From NCBI RefSeq assembly GCF_023065955.2, contig NW_026622810.1, positions 1 to 64,000 of the forward strand: a stretch of DNA of 64,000 bases, read 5' to 3'. Position 1 is the first letter of the stretch. Each line of letters opens with the position of its first letter. The translations under genes were made by a program, and so were the position numbers. The notes under the pieces are model-generated. The model was given only the letters and a program-made list of their open reading frames with translations, searched no databases and was not told the origin of the DNA. This DNA is from Ursus arctos (lineage: Eukaryota > Chordata > Mammalia > Carnivora > Ursidae). Shown here piece by piece: positions 20,486-33,935 of the stretch.

Positions 20486-22166
20486 TTAACTGGACGGCCC
20501 TTTCGTTACGTGCTCGTGCACACTCTTGCCAAGGCTTCCATCTTCACCACAGGAGTGGTGAGTTGAGACGTGGTGGCTTGCAGAGTGCCCTTCTACAGAG
20601 TTAAGCAAACTGCTTTCTGTTGATGTTTTCCTCCACACTTTTACCCATGCTTCCGTTCTCATGACTGAAGATTGTGGCATGCAAGATGCTTTGTGTACGG
20701 CGTTCTTTCATAGATTTCAGTCTGTGGCACTTTCCTTATATTTCCTTACACCCCTGTGCAAACGGTTACGTATTCACGTCTGAAGACGTGAGAGGGAAGA
20801 TGGCTTCGACACAGTATTCTTTCTCAAAGATTGCTTAACTACCCTTTCCTTACAAAGCTCCATCTTCACGACAGGAGTGATGAGTTGAGACATGGTGGCT
20901 GCACAGTGTTCTTCTACCACGTTAAGCAAAGTGCTTTATGTTGATGTTTTTGTACACTTTTGCACATGCTTCCGTTCTCATGACTGAAGATTGCGGGATG
21001 CAAGATGCTTTCTGTACGGCGTTCTTTCATAGATTTCAGTCTGTGGCACTTTCCTTATATTTCCTTACACCCCTGTGCAAAAGTTTTCATCTTCACATCC
21101 GAAGATGTGAGATGGAAGATGGCTTTGATACAGTGATCTTTCTCAAAGATCGGTTAACGGCCCTTTCCTTACCCTTAAATTCACACTCTGAAACAAGCTT
21201 CCATCATCGTGACAGACGGGAGGTAGAAGACACTTTGCATTCCCTCTCCTTACTGAGGGTTACGTCTATGGCATTTTCCTGAAGTTTCAACACACGTTTT
21301 GGGAAATGCGTGCGTATTCATGGGTAACGACGTTAGATCGTTGTTGCCTTCCTACAACACAGACTTGGTTCTCAATGCTACTTAGCTAGAACCTCTCCTG
21401 ATGCGTTCACTCACACTTCTGCAAGTACTTCCATCTTCATTACAGAAGATGTGAGTTGGAAGATCTTCTACAAAGGGTGTTCTTATGTGAGCATACAGCA
21501 CGTGCCTTGTGTTTTAATACAAACTTTTGGAAAATACATCCATCTTCATGAAGGTAGATGGAAGTTGGAAGGTTGTCTCTAGATGGCGCTCTCTCAGTGT
21601 TCTCGGCAGGGCACTTCTCTTACCGTTCAATACAGATAGTTGACAAAACTTCTCTCTCCATGCATCAGGATGCTTGAAGTGGCATTCTCTAACCAGAGGC
21701 TCGGTGCTCAGGGTTTAGGAAACCGCACTGAGTCACATGTTCCCTCACCCTTGAGCCAATGCTTCCAGGTTCATGAGAGAAAATGTGAGTTTCAGATGGT
21801 TTCCACAGAATTCTTCCCAAATGTTAAGTGTACAATCATTTCTTTATGCTGAGAAACGCACTTATCTGAATGCTTCCCACTACACGATAGAAGACATGCC
21901 TCGAAGGATCGATTTGGTAAGATCCTCTCTCGAAGCAAAGTCTCAGCCACTTTCCTTCTGCTTTCAACCCAACGTGGCAAATGTTTATGTCTACGAGAGA
22001 GAAGCCGTGGGTTGTAAGAAGCAATCGATCCAGTGTTCTCATCTCCTGTTAAGTTTATGGCACTTTCCTTAAGGTTCCACACACAGGGAAGAAATCCCTG
22101 GTTGATTCATTCGTCAGGAGGTGGGTTCGGTGTTGTAGTCTATCTACACAGATTTGGGTCTCAGAA
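20486..22166 (+). repeat. Long monomer, 1681-bp type (unit 13)
   Basis: G at offset 20, T at 21126 (GGCTTTGATAC), the 2-bp deletion, and a GATAG/GTTCCAC end. The T at offset 641 is shared with units 16, 27 and 31. Confidence 0.95.
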
Positions 22167-23849
22167 TTAACTGGACGGCCCTTTCGTTACGTGCTCGTGC
22201 ACACTCTTGCCAAGGCTTCCATCTTCACCACAGGAGTGGTGAGTTGAGACGTGGTGGCTTGCAGAGTGCCCTTCTACAGAGTTAAGCAAACTGCTTTCTG
22301 TTGATGTTTTCCTCCACACTTTTACCCATGCTTCCGTTCTCATGACTGAAGATTGTGGCATGCAAGATGCTTTGTGTACGGCGTTCTTTCATAGATTTCA
22401 GTCTGTGGCACTTTCCTTATATTTCCTTACACCCCTGTGCAAACGGTTACGTATTCACGTCTGAAGACGTGAGAGGGAAGATGGCTTCGACACAGTATTC
22501 TTTCTCAAAGATTGCTTAACTACCCTTTCCTTACAAAGCTCCATCTTCACGACAGGAGTGATGAGTTGAGACATGGTGGCTGCACAGTGTTCTTCTACCA
22601 CGTTAAGCAAAGTGCTTTATGTTGATGTTTTTGTACACTTTTGCACATGCTTCCGTTCTCATGACTGAAGATTGCGGGATGCAAGATGCTTTCTGTACGG
22701 CGTTCTTTCATAGATTTCAGTCTGTGGCACTTTCCTTATATTTCCTTACACCCCTGTGCAAAAGTTTTCATCTTCACATCCGAAGATGTGAGATGGAAGA
22801 TGGCTTCGATACAGTGATCTTTCTCAAAGATCGGTTAACGGCCCTTTCCTTACCCTTAAATTCACACTCTGAAACAAGCTTCCATCATCGTGACAGACGG
22901 GAGGTAGAAGACACTTTGCATTCCCTCTCCTTACTGAGGGTTACGTCTATGGCATTTTCCTGAAGTTTCAACACACGTTTTGGGAAATGCGTGCGTATTC
23001 ATGGGTAACGACGTTAGATCGTTGTTGCCTTCCTACAACACAGACTTGGTTCTCAATGCTACTTAGCTAGAACCTCTCCTGAGGCGTTCACTCACACTTC
23101 TGCAAGTACTTCCATCTTCATTACAGAAGATGTGAGTTGGAAGATCTTCTACAAAGGGTGTTCTTATGTGAGCATACAGCACGTGCCTTGTGTTTTAATA
23201 CAAACTTTTGGAAAATACATCCATCTTCATGAAGGTAGATGGAAGTTGGAAGGTTGTCTCTAGATGGCGCTCTCTCTTAGTGTTCTCGGCAGGGCACTTC
23301 TCTTACCGTTCAATACAGATAGTTGACAAAACTTCTCTCTCCATGCATCAGGATGCTTGAAGTGGCATTCTCTAACCAGAGGCTCGGTGCTCAGGGTTTA
23401 GGAAACCGCACTGAGTCACATGTTCCCTCACCCTTGAGCCAATGCTTCCAGGTTCATGAGAGAAAATGTGAGTTTCAGATGGTTTCCACAGAATTCTTCC
23501 CAAATGTTAAGTGTACAATCATTTCTTTATGCTGAGAAACGCACTTATCTGAATGCTTCCCACTACACGATAGAAGACATGCCTCGAAGGATCGATTTGG
23601 TAAGATCCTCTCTCGAAGCAAAGTCTCAGCCACTTTCCTTCTGCTTTCAACCCAACGTGGCAAATGTTTATGTCTACGAGAGAGAAGCCGTGGGTTGTAA
23701 GAAGCAATCGATCCAGTGTTCTCATCTCCTGTTAAGTTTATGGCACTTTCCTTAAGGTTCCACACACAGGGAAGAAATCCCTGGTTGATTCATTCGTCAG
23801 GAGGTGGGTTCGGTGTTGTAGTCTATCTACACAGATTTGGGTCTCAGAA
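22167..23849 (+). repeat. Long monomer, 1683-bp type (unit 14)
   Basis: Carries G at 23093 (CTGAGGCGTTC for CTGATGCGTTC), a variant otherwise seen only in unit 21. Confidence 0.95.
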
Positions 23850-25531
23850 TTAACTGGACGGCCCTTTCGTTACGTGCTCGTGCACACTCTTGCCAAGGCT
23901 TCCATCTTCACCACAGGAGTGGTGAGTTGAGACGTGGTGGCTTGCAGAGTGCCCTTCTACAGAGTTAAGCAAACTGCTTTCTGTTGATGTTTTCCTCCAC
24001 ACTTTTACCCATGCTTCCGTTCTCATGACTGAAGATTGTGGCATGCAAGATGCTTTGTGTACGGCGTTCTTTCATAGATTTCAGTCTGTGGCACTTTCCT
24101 TATATTTCCTTACACCCCTGTGCAAACGGTTACGTATTCACGTCTGAAGACGTGAGAGGGAAGATGGCTTCGACACAGTATTCTTTCTCAAAGATTGCTT
24201 AACTACCCTTTCCTTACAAAGCTCCATCTTCACGACAGGAGTGATGAGTTGAGACATGGTGGCTGCACAGTGTTCTTCTACCACGTTAAGCAAAGTGCTT
24301 TATGTTGATGTTTTTGTACACTTTTGCACATGCTTCCGTTCTCATGACTGAAGATTGCGGGATGCAAGATGCTTTCTGTACGGCGTTCTTTCATAGATTT
24401 CAGTCTGTGGCACTTTCCTTATATTTCCTTACACCCCTGTGCAAAAGTTTTCATCTTCACATCCGAAGATGTGAGATGGAAGATGGCTTCGATACAGTGA
24501 TCTTTCTCAAAGATCGGTTAACGGCCCTTTCCTTACCCTTAAATTCACACTCTGAAACAAGCTTCCATCATCGTGACAGACGGGAGGTAGAAGACACTTT
24601 GCATTCCCTCTCCTTACTGAGGGTTACGTCTATGGCATTTTCCTGAAGTTTCAACACACGTTTTGGGAAATGCGTGCGTATTCATGGGTAACGACGTTAG
24701 ATCGTTGTTGCCTTCCTACAACACAGACTTGGTTCTCAATGCTACTTAGCTAGAACCTCTCCTGATGCGTTCACTCACACTTCTGCAAGTACTTCCATCT
24801 TCATTACAGAAGATGTGAGTTGGAAGATCTTCTACAAAGGGTGTTCTTATGTGAGCATACAGCACGTGCCTTGTGTTTTAATACAAACTTTTGGAAAATA
24901 CATCCATCTTCATGAAGGTAGATGGAAGTTGGAAGGTTGTCTCTAGATGGCGCTCTCTCTTAGTGTTCTCGGCAGGGCACTTCTCTTACCGTTCAATACA
25001 GATAGTTGACAAAACTTCTCTCTCCATGCATCAGGATGCTTGAAGTGGCATTCTCTAACCAGAGGCTCGGTGCTCAGGGTTTAGGAAACCGCACTGAGTC
25101 ACATGTTCCCTCACCCTTGAGCCAATGCTTCCAGGTTCATGAGAGAAAATGTGGTTTTCCGATGGTTTCCACGGAATTCGTTCCAAAGGTTAAGTGTAGA
25201 ATCATTTCTTTATGCTGAGAAATACACTTATCTGAATGCTTCCCACTACACGTTAGAAGACATCCCTCGAAGGATCGATTTGGTAAGATCCTCTCTCGAA
25301 GCAAAGTCTCAGCCACTTTCCTTCTGCTTTCAACCCAACGTGGCAAATGTTTATGTCTACGAGAGAGAAGCCGTGGGTTGTAAGAAGCAATCGATCCAGT
25401 ATTCTCATCTCCTGTTAAGTTTATGGCTCTTTCCTTAAGGTTCACACACAGGGAAGAAATCCCTGGTTGATTCATTCGTCAGGAGGTGGGTTCGGTGTTG
25501 TAGTCTATCTACACAGATTTGGGTCTCAGAA
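23850..25531 (+). repeat. Long monomer with S-like right end, 1682 bp (unit 15)
   Basis: Same chimeric structure and private G (25199) as unit 12. Confidence 0.93.
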
Positions 25532-27206
25532 TTAACTGGACGGCCCTTTCGTTACGTGCTCGTGCACACTCTTGCCAAGGCTTCCATCTTCACCACAGGA
25601 GTGGTGAGTTGAGACGTGGTGGCTTGCAGAGTGCCCTTCTACAGAGTTAAGCAAACTGCTTTCTGTTGATGTTTTCCTCCACACTTTTACCCATGCTTCC
25701 GTTCTCATGACTGAAGATTGTGGCATGCAAGATGCTTTGTGTACGGCGTTCTTTCATAGATTTCAGTCTGTGGCACTTTCCTTATATTTCCTTACACCCC
25801 TGTGCAAACGGTTACGTATTCACGTCTGAAGACGTGAGAGGGAAGATGGCTTCGACACAGTATTCTTTCTCAAAGATTGCTTAACTACCCTTTCCTTACA
25901 AAGCTCCATCTTCACGACAGGAGTGATGAGTTGAGACATGGTGGCTGCACAGTGTTCTTCTACCACGTTAAGCAAAGTGCTTTATGTTGATGTTTTTGTA
26001 CACTTTTGCACATGCTTCCGTTCTCATGACTGAAGATTGCGGGATGCAAGATGCTTTCTGTACGGCGTTCTTTCATAGATTTCAGTCTGTGGCACTTTCC
26101 TTATATTTCCTTACACCCCTGTGCAAAAGTTTTCATCTTCACATCCGAAGATGTGAGATGGAAGATGGCTTTGATACAGTGATCTTTCTCAAAGATCGGT
26201 TAACGGCCCTTTCCTTACCCTTAAATTCACACTCTGAAACAAGCTTCCATCATCGTGACAGACGGGAGGTAGAAGACACTTTGCATTCCCTCTCCTTACT
26301 GAGGGTTACGTCTATGGCATTTTCCTGAAGTTTCAACACACGTTTTGGGAAATGCGTGCGTATTCATGGGTAACGACGTTAGATCGTTGTTGCCTTCCTA
26401 CAACACAGACTTGGTTCTCAATGCTACTTAGCTAGAACCTCTCCTGATGCGTTCACTCACACTTCTGCAAGTACTTCCATCTTCATTACAGAAGATGTGA
26501 GTTGGAAGATCTTCTACAAAGGGTGTTCTTATGTGAGCATACAGCACGTGCCTTGTGTTTTAATACAAACTTTTGGAAAATACATCCATCTTCATGAAGG
26601 TAGATGGAAGTTGGAAGGTTGTCTCTAGATGGCGCTCTCTCAGTGTTCTCGGCAGGGCACTTCTCTTACCGTTCAATACAGATAGTTGACAAAACTTCTC
26701 TCTCCATGCATCAGGATGCTTGAAGTGGCATTCTCTAACCAGAGGCTCGGTGCTCAGGGTTTAGGAAACCGCACTGAGTCACATGTTCCCTCACCCTTGA
26801 GCCAATGCTTCCAGGTTCATGAGAGAAAATGTGAGTTTCAGATGGTTTCCACAGAATTCTTTCCAAATGTTAAGTGTACAATCATTTCTTTATGCTGAGA
26901 AACGCACTTATCTGAATGCTTCCCACTACACAAGACATGCCTCGAAGGATCGATTTGGTAAGATCCTCTCTCGAAGCAAAGTCTCAGCCACTTTCCTTCT
27001 GCTTTCAACCCAACGTGGCAAATGTTTATGTCTACGAGAGAGAAGCCGTGGGTTGTAAGAAGCAATCGATCCAGTGTTCTCATCTCCTGTTAAGTTTATG
27101 GCTCTTTCCTTAAGGTTCACACACAGGGAAGAAATCCCTGGTTGATTCATTCGTCAGGAGGTGGGTTCGGTGTTGTAGTCTATCTACACAGATTTGGGTC
27201 TCAGAA
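25532..27206 (+). repeat. Long monomer, 1675 bp, recombinant (unit 16)
   Basis: Left part as unit 13 (T at 26172, 2-bp deletion near 26640), right part as unit 1 (TTCTTTCC, 5-bp deletion, GGCTCTT/GTTCAC). It is the only unit with both the 2-bp and 5-bp deletions, hence 1675 bp. It separates trimer copies 2 and 3. Confidence 0.94.
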
Positions 27207-28887
27207 TTAACTGGACGGCCCTTTCTTTACGTGCTCGTGCACACTCTTGCCAAGGCTTCCATCTTCACCACAGGAGTGGTGAGTTGAGACGTGGTGGCTT
27301 GCAGAGTGCCCTTCTACAGAGTTAAGCAAACTGCTTTCTGTTGATGTTTTCCTCCACACTTTTACCCATGCTTCCGTTCTCATGACTGAAGATTGTGGCA
27401 TGCAAGATGCTTTGTGTACGGCGTTCTTTCATAGATTTCAGTCTGTGGCACTTTCCTTATATTTCCTTACACCCCTGTGCAAACGGTTACGTATTCACGT
27501 CTGAAGACGTGAGAGGGAAGATGGCTTCGACACAGTATTCTTTCTCAAAGATTGCTTAACTACCCTTTCCTTACAAAGCTCCATCTTCACGACAGGAGTG
27601 ATGAGTTGAGACATGGTGGCTGCACAGTGTTCTTCTACCACGTTAAGCAAAGTGCTTTATGTTGATGTTTTTGTACACTTTTGCACATGCTTCCGTTCTC
27701 ATGACTGAAGATTGCGGGATGCAAGATGCTTTCTGTACGGCGTTCTTTCATAGATTTCAGTCTGTGGCACTTTCCTTATATTTCCTTACACCCCTGTGCA
27801 AAAGTTTTCATCTTCACATCCGAAGATGTGAGATGGAAGATGGCTTCGATACAGTGATCTTTCTCAAAGATCGGTTAACGGCCCTTTCCTTACCCTTAAA
27901 TTCACACTCTGAAACAAGCTTCCATCATCGTGACAGACGGGAGGTAGAAGACACTTTGCATTCCCTCTCCTTACTGAGGGTTACGTCTATGGCATTTTCC
28001 TGAAGTTTCAACACACGTTTTGGGAAATGCGTGCGTATTCATGGGTAACGACGTTAGATCGTTGTTGCCTTCCTACAACACAGACTTGGTTCTCAATGCT
28101 ACTTAGCTAGAACCTCTCCTGATGCGTTCACTCACACTTCTGCAAGTACTTCCATCTTCATTACAGAAGATGTGAGTTGGAAGATCTTCTACAAAGGGTG
28201 TTCTTATGTGAGCATACAGCACGTGCCTTGTGTTTTAATACAAACTTTTGGAAAATACATCCATCTTCATGAAGGTAGATGGAAGTTGGAAGGTTGTCTC
28301 TAGATGGCGCTCTCTCAGTGTTCTCGGCAGGGCACTTCTCTTACCGTTCAATACAGATAGTTGACAAAACTTCTCTCTCCATGCATCAGGATGCTTGAAG
28401 TGGCATTCTCTAACCAGAGGCTCGGTGCTCAGGGTTTAGGAAACCGCACTGAGTCACATGTTCCCTCACCCTTGAGCCAATGCTTCCAGGTTCATGAGAG
28501 AAAATGTGAGTTTCAGATGGTTTCCACAGAATTCTTCCCAAATGTTAAGTGTACAATCATTTCTTTATGCTGAGAAACGCACTTATCTGAATGCTTCCCA
28601 CTACACGATAGAAGACATGCCTCGAAGGATCGATTTGGTAAGATCCTCTCTCGAAGCAAAGTCTCAGCCACTTTCCTTCTGCTTTCAACCCAACGTGGCA
28701 AATGTTTATGTCTACGAGAGAGAAGCCGTGGGTTGTAAGAAGCAATCGATCCAGTGTTCTCATCTCCTGTTAAGTTTATGGCACTTTCCTTAAGGTTCCA
28801 CACACAGGGAAGAAATCCCTGGTTGATTCATTCGTCAGGAGGTGGGTTCGGTGTTGTAGTCTATCTACACAGATTTGGGTCTCAGAA
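27207..28887 (+). repeat. Long monomer, 1681-bp type (unit 17)
   Basis: T at offset 20, the 2-bp deletion, and a GATAG/GTTCCAC end. Follows a unit carrying the 5-bp deletion, as units 2 and 10 do. Confidence 0.95.
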
Positions 28888-30570
28888 TTAACTGGACGGC
28901 CCTTTCGTTACGTGCTCGTGCACACTCTTGCCAAGGCTTCCATCTTCACCACAGGAGTGGTGAGTTGAGACGTGGTGGCTTGCAGAGTGCCCTTCTACAG
29001 AGTTAAGCAAACTGCTTTCTGTTGATGTTTTCCTCCACACTTTTACCCATGCTTCCGTTCTCATGACTGAAGATTGTGGCATGCAAGATGCTTTGTGTAC
29101 GGCGTTCTTTCATAGATTTCAGTCTGTGGCACTTTCCTTATATTTCCTTACACCCCTGTGCAAACGGTTACGTATTCACGTCTGAAGACGTGAGAGGGAA
29201 GATGGCTTCGACACAGTATTCTTTCTCAAAGATTGCTTAACTACCCTTTCCTTACAAAGCTCCATCTTCACGACAGGAGTGATGAGTTGAGACATGGTGG
29301 CTGCACAGTGTTCTTCTACCACGTTAAGCAAAGTGCTTTATGTTGATGTTTTTGTACACTTTTGCACATGCTTCCGTTCTCATGACTGAAGATTGCGGGA
29401 TGCAAGATGCTTTCTGTACGGCGTTCTTTCATAGATTTCAGTCTGTGGCACTTTCCTTATATTTCCTTACACCCCTGTGCAAAAGTTTTCATCTTCACAT
29501 CCGAAGATGTGAGATGGAAGATGGCTTCGATACAGTGATCTTTCTCAAAGATCGGTTAACGGCCCTTTCCTTACCCTTAAATTCACACTCTGAAACAAGC
29601 TTCCATCATCGTGACAGACGGGAGGTAGAAGACACTTTGCATTCCCTCTCCTTACTGAGGGTTACGTCTATGGCATTTTCCTGAAGTTTCAACACACGTT
29701 TTGGGAAATGCGTGCGTATTCATGGGTAACGACGTTAGATCGTTGTTGCCTTCCTACAACACAGACTTGGTTCTCAATGCTACTTAGCTAGAACCTCTCC
29801 TGATGCGTTCACTCACACTTCTGCAAGTACTTCCATCTTCATTACAGAAGATGTGAGTTGGAAGATCTTCTACAAAGGGTGTTCTTATGTGAGCATACAG
29901 CACGTGCCTTGTGTTTTAATACAAACTTTTGGAAAATACATCCATCTTCATGAAGGTAGATGGAAGTTGGAAGGTTGTCTCTAGATGGCGCTCTCTCTTA
30001 GTGTTCTCGGCAGGGCACTTCTCTTACCGTTCAATACAGATAGTTGACAAAACTTCTCTCTCCATGCATCAGGATGCTTGAAGTGGCATTCTCTAACCAG
30101 AGGCTCGGTGCTCAGGGTTTAGGAAACCGCACTGAGTCACATGTTCCCTCACCCTTGAGCCAATGCTTCCAGGTTCATGAGAGAAAATGTGAGTTTCAGA
30201 TGGTTTCCACAGAATTCTTCCCAAATGTTAAGTGTACAATCATTTCTTTATGCTGAGAAACGCACTTATCTGAATGCTTCCCACTACACGATAGAAGACA
30301 TGCCTCGAAGGATCGATTTGGTAAGATCCTCTCTCGAAGCAAAGTCTCAGCCACTTTCCTTCTGCTTTCAACCCAACGTGGCAAATGTTTATGTCTACGA
30401 GAGAGAAGCCGTGGGTTGTAAGAAGCAATCGATCCAGTGTTCTCATCTCCTGTTAAGTTTATGGCACTTTCCTTAAGGTTCCACACACAGGGAAGAAATC
30501 CCTGGTTGATTCATTCGTCAGGAGGTGGGTTCGGTGTTGTAGTCTATCTACACAGATTTGGGTCTCAGAA
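28888..30570 (+). repeat. Long monomer, 1683-bp type (unit 18)
   Basis: Standard full-length L unit with TTCTTCCC, GATAG and GTTCCAC. I found no private change by reading. Confidence 0.95.
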
Positions 30571-32252
30571 TTAACTGGACGGCCCTTTCGTTATGTGCTC
30601 GTGCACACTCTTGCCAAGGCTTCCATCTTCACCACAGGAGTGGTGAGTTGAGACGTGGTGGCTTGCAGAGTGCCCTTCTACAGAGTTAAGCAAACTGCTT
30701 TCTGTTGATGTTTTCCTCCACACTTTTACCCATGCTTCCGTTCTCATGACTGAAGATTGTGGCATGCAAGATGCTTTGTGTACGGCGTTCTTTCATAGAT
30801 TTCAGTCTGTGGCACTTTCCTTATATTTCCTTACACCCCTGTGCAAACGGTTACGTATTCACGTCTGAAGACGTGAGAGGGAAGATGGCTTCGACACAGT
30901 ATTCTTTCTCAAAGATTGCTTAACTACCCTTTCCTTACAAAGCTCCATCTTCACGACAGGAGTGATGAGTTGAGACATGGTGGCTGCACAGTGTTCTTCT
31001 ACCACGTTAAGCAAAGTGCTTTATGTTGATGTTTTTGTACACTTTTGCACATGCTTCCGTTCTCATGACTGAAGATTGCGGGATGCAAGATGCTTTCTGT
31101 ACGGCGTTCTTTCATAGATTTCAGTCTGTGGCACTTTCCTTATATTTCCTTACACCCCTGTGCAAAAGTTTTCATCTTCACATCCGAAGATGTGAGATGG
31201 AAGATGGCTTCGATACAGTGATCTTTCTCAAAGATCGGTTAACGGCCCTTTCCTTACCCTTAAATTCACACTCTGAAACAAGCTTCCATCATCGTGACAG
31301 ACGGGAGGTAGAAGACACTTTGCATTCCCTCTCCTTACTGAGGGTTACGTCTATGGCATTTTCCTGAAGTTTCAACACACGTTTTGGGAAATGCGTGCGT
31401 ATTCATGGGTAACGACGTTAGATCGTTGTTGCCTTCCTACAACACAGACTTGGTTCTCAATGCTACTTAGCTAGAACCTCTCCTGATGCGTTCACTCACA
31501 CTTCTGCAAGTACTTCCATCTTCATTACAGAAGATGTGAGTTGGAAGATCTTCTACAAAGGGTGTTCTTATGTGAGCATACAGCACGTGCCTTGTGTTTT
31601 AATACAAACTTTTGGAAAATACATCCATCTTCATGAAGGTAGATGGAAGTTGGAAGGTTGTCTCTAGATGGCGCTCTCTCTTAGTGTTCTCGGCAGGGCA
31701 CTTCTCTTACCGTTCAATACAGATAGTTGACAAAACTTCTCTCTCCATGCATCAGGATGCTTGAAGTGGCATTCTCTAACCAGAGGCTCGGTGCTCAGGG
31801 TTTAGGAAACCGCACTGAGTCACATGTTCCCTCACCCTTGAGCCAATGCTTCCAGGTTCATGAGAGAAAATGTGGTTTTCCGATGGTTTCCACGGAATTC
31901 GTTCCAAAGGTTAAGTGTAGAATCATTTCTTTATGCTGAGAAATACACTTATCTGAATGCTTCCCACTACACGTTAGAAGACATCCCTCGAAGGATCGAT
32001 TTGGTAAGATCCTCTCTCGAAGCAAAGTCTCAGCCACTTTCCTTCTGCTTTCAACCCAACGTGGCAAATGTTTATGTCTACGAGAGAGAAGCCGTGGGTT
32101 GTAAGAAGCAATCGATCCAGTATTCTCATCTCCTGTTAAGTTTATGGCTCTTTCCTTAAGGTTCACACACAGGGAAGAAATCCCTGGTTGATTCATTCGT
32201 CAGGAGGTGGGTTCGGTGTTGTAGTCTATCTACACAGATTTGGGTCTCAGAA
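30571..32252 (+). repeat. Long monomer with S-like right end, 1682 bp (unit 19)
   Basis: T at 30594 (CGTTATGTG), shared with units 23 and 31. Right end S-like with TGTAGAATC at 31920, as in units 12 and 15. Confidence 0.93.
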
Positions 32253-33935
32253 TTAACTGGACGGCCCTTTCGTTACGTGCTCGTGCACACTCTTGCCAAG
32301 GCTTCCATCTTCACCACAGGAGTGGTGAGTTGAGACGTGGTGGCTTGCAGAGTGCCCTTCTACAGAGTTAAGCAAACTGCTTTCTGTTGATGTTTTCCTC
32401 CACACTTTTACCCATGCTTCCGTTCTCATGACTGAAGATTGTGGCATGCAAGATGCTTTGTGTACGGCGTTCTTTCATAGATTTCAGTCTGTGGCACTTT
32501 CCTTATATTTCCTTACACCCCTGTGCAAACGGTTACGTATTCACGTCTGAAGACGTGAGAGGGAAGATGGCTTCGACACAGTATTCTTTCTCAAAGATTG
32601 CTTAACTACCCTTTCCTTACAAAGCTCCATCTTCACGACAGGAGTGATGAGTTGAGACATGGTGGCTGCACAGTGTTCTTCTACCACGTTAAGCAAAGTG
32701 CTTTATGTTGATGTTTTTGTACACTTTTGCACATGCTTCCGTTCTCATGACTGAAGATTGCGGGATGCAAGATGCTTTCTGTACGGCGTTCTTTCATAGA
32801 TTTCAGTCTGTGGCACTTTCCTTATATTTCCTTACACCCCTGTGCAAAAGTTTTCATCTTCACATCCGAAGATGTGAGATGGAAGATGGCTTCGATACAG
32901 TGATCTTTCTCAAAGATCGGTTAACGGCCCTTTCCTTACCCTTAAATTCACACTCTGAAACAAGCTTCCATCATCGTGACAGACGGGAGGTAGAAGACAC
33001 TTTGCATTCCCTCTCCTTACTGAGGGTTACGTCTATGGCATTTTCCTGAAGTTTCAACACACGTTTTGGGAAATGCGTGCGTATTCATGGGTAACGACGT
33101 TAGATCGTTGTTGCCTTCCTACAACACAGACTTGGTTCTCAATGCTACTTAGCTAGAACCTCTCCTGATGCGTTCACTCACACTTCTGCAAGTACTTCCA
33201 TCTTCATTACAGAAGATGTGAGTTGGAAGATCTTCTACAAAGGGTGTTCTTATGTGAGCATACAGCACGTGCCTTGTGTTTTAATACAAACTTTTGGAAA
33301 ATACATCCATCTTCATGAAGGTAGATGGAAGTTGGAAGGTTGTCTCTAGATGGCGCTCTCTCTTAGTGTTCTCGGCAGGGCACTTCTCTTACCGTTCAAT
33401 ACAGATAGTTGACAAAACTTCTCTCTCCATGCATCAGGATGCTTGAAGTGGCATTCTCTAACCAGAGGCTCGGTGCTCAGGGTTTAGGAAACCGCACTGA
33501 GTCACATGTTCCCTCACCCTTGAGCCAATGCTTCCAGGTTCATGAGAGAAAATGTGAGTTTCAGATGGTTTCCACAGAATTCTTCCCAAATGTTAAGTGT
33601 ACAATCATTTCTTTATGCTGAGAAACGCACTTATCTGAATGCTTCCCACTACACGATAGAAGACATGCCTCGAAGGATCGATTTGGTAAGATCCTCTCTC
33701 GAAGCAAAGTCTCAGCCACTTTCCTTCTGCTTTCAACCCAACGTGGCAAATGTTTATGTCTACGAGAGAGAAGCCGTGGGTTGTAAGAAGCAATCGATCC
33801 AGTGTTCTCATCTCCTGTTAAGTTTATGGCACTTTCCTTAAGGTTCCACACACAGGGAAGAAATCCCTGGTTGATTCATTCGTCAGGAGGTGGGTTCGGT
33901 GTTGTAGTCTATCTACACAGATTTGGGTCTCAGAA
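32253..33935 (+). repeat. Long monomer, 1683-bp type (unit 20)
   Basis: Standard full-length L unit lying between trimer copy 3 and the tetramer block. Confidence 0.95.

Larger units (their letters stand above)
20486..25531 (+). repeat. 5046-bp L-L-L trimer, copy 2
   Basis: Units 13-15, of exactly the same length as copy 1, with the TGTAGAATC marker at 25199, 5046 bp after its equivalent. Confidence 0.87.
27207..32252 (+). repeat. 5046-bp L-L-L trimer, copy 3
   Basis: Units 17-19, same total length as copies 1 and 2, with the TGTAGAATC marker at 31920. Confidence 0.87.
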
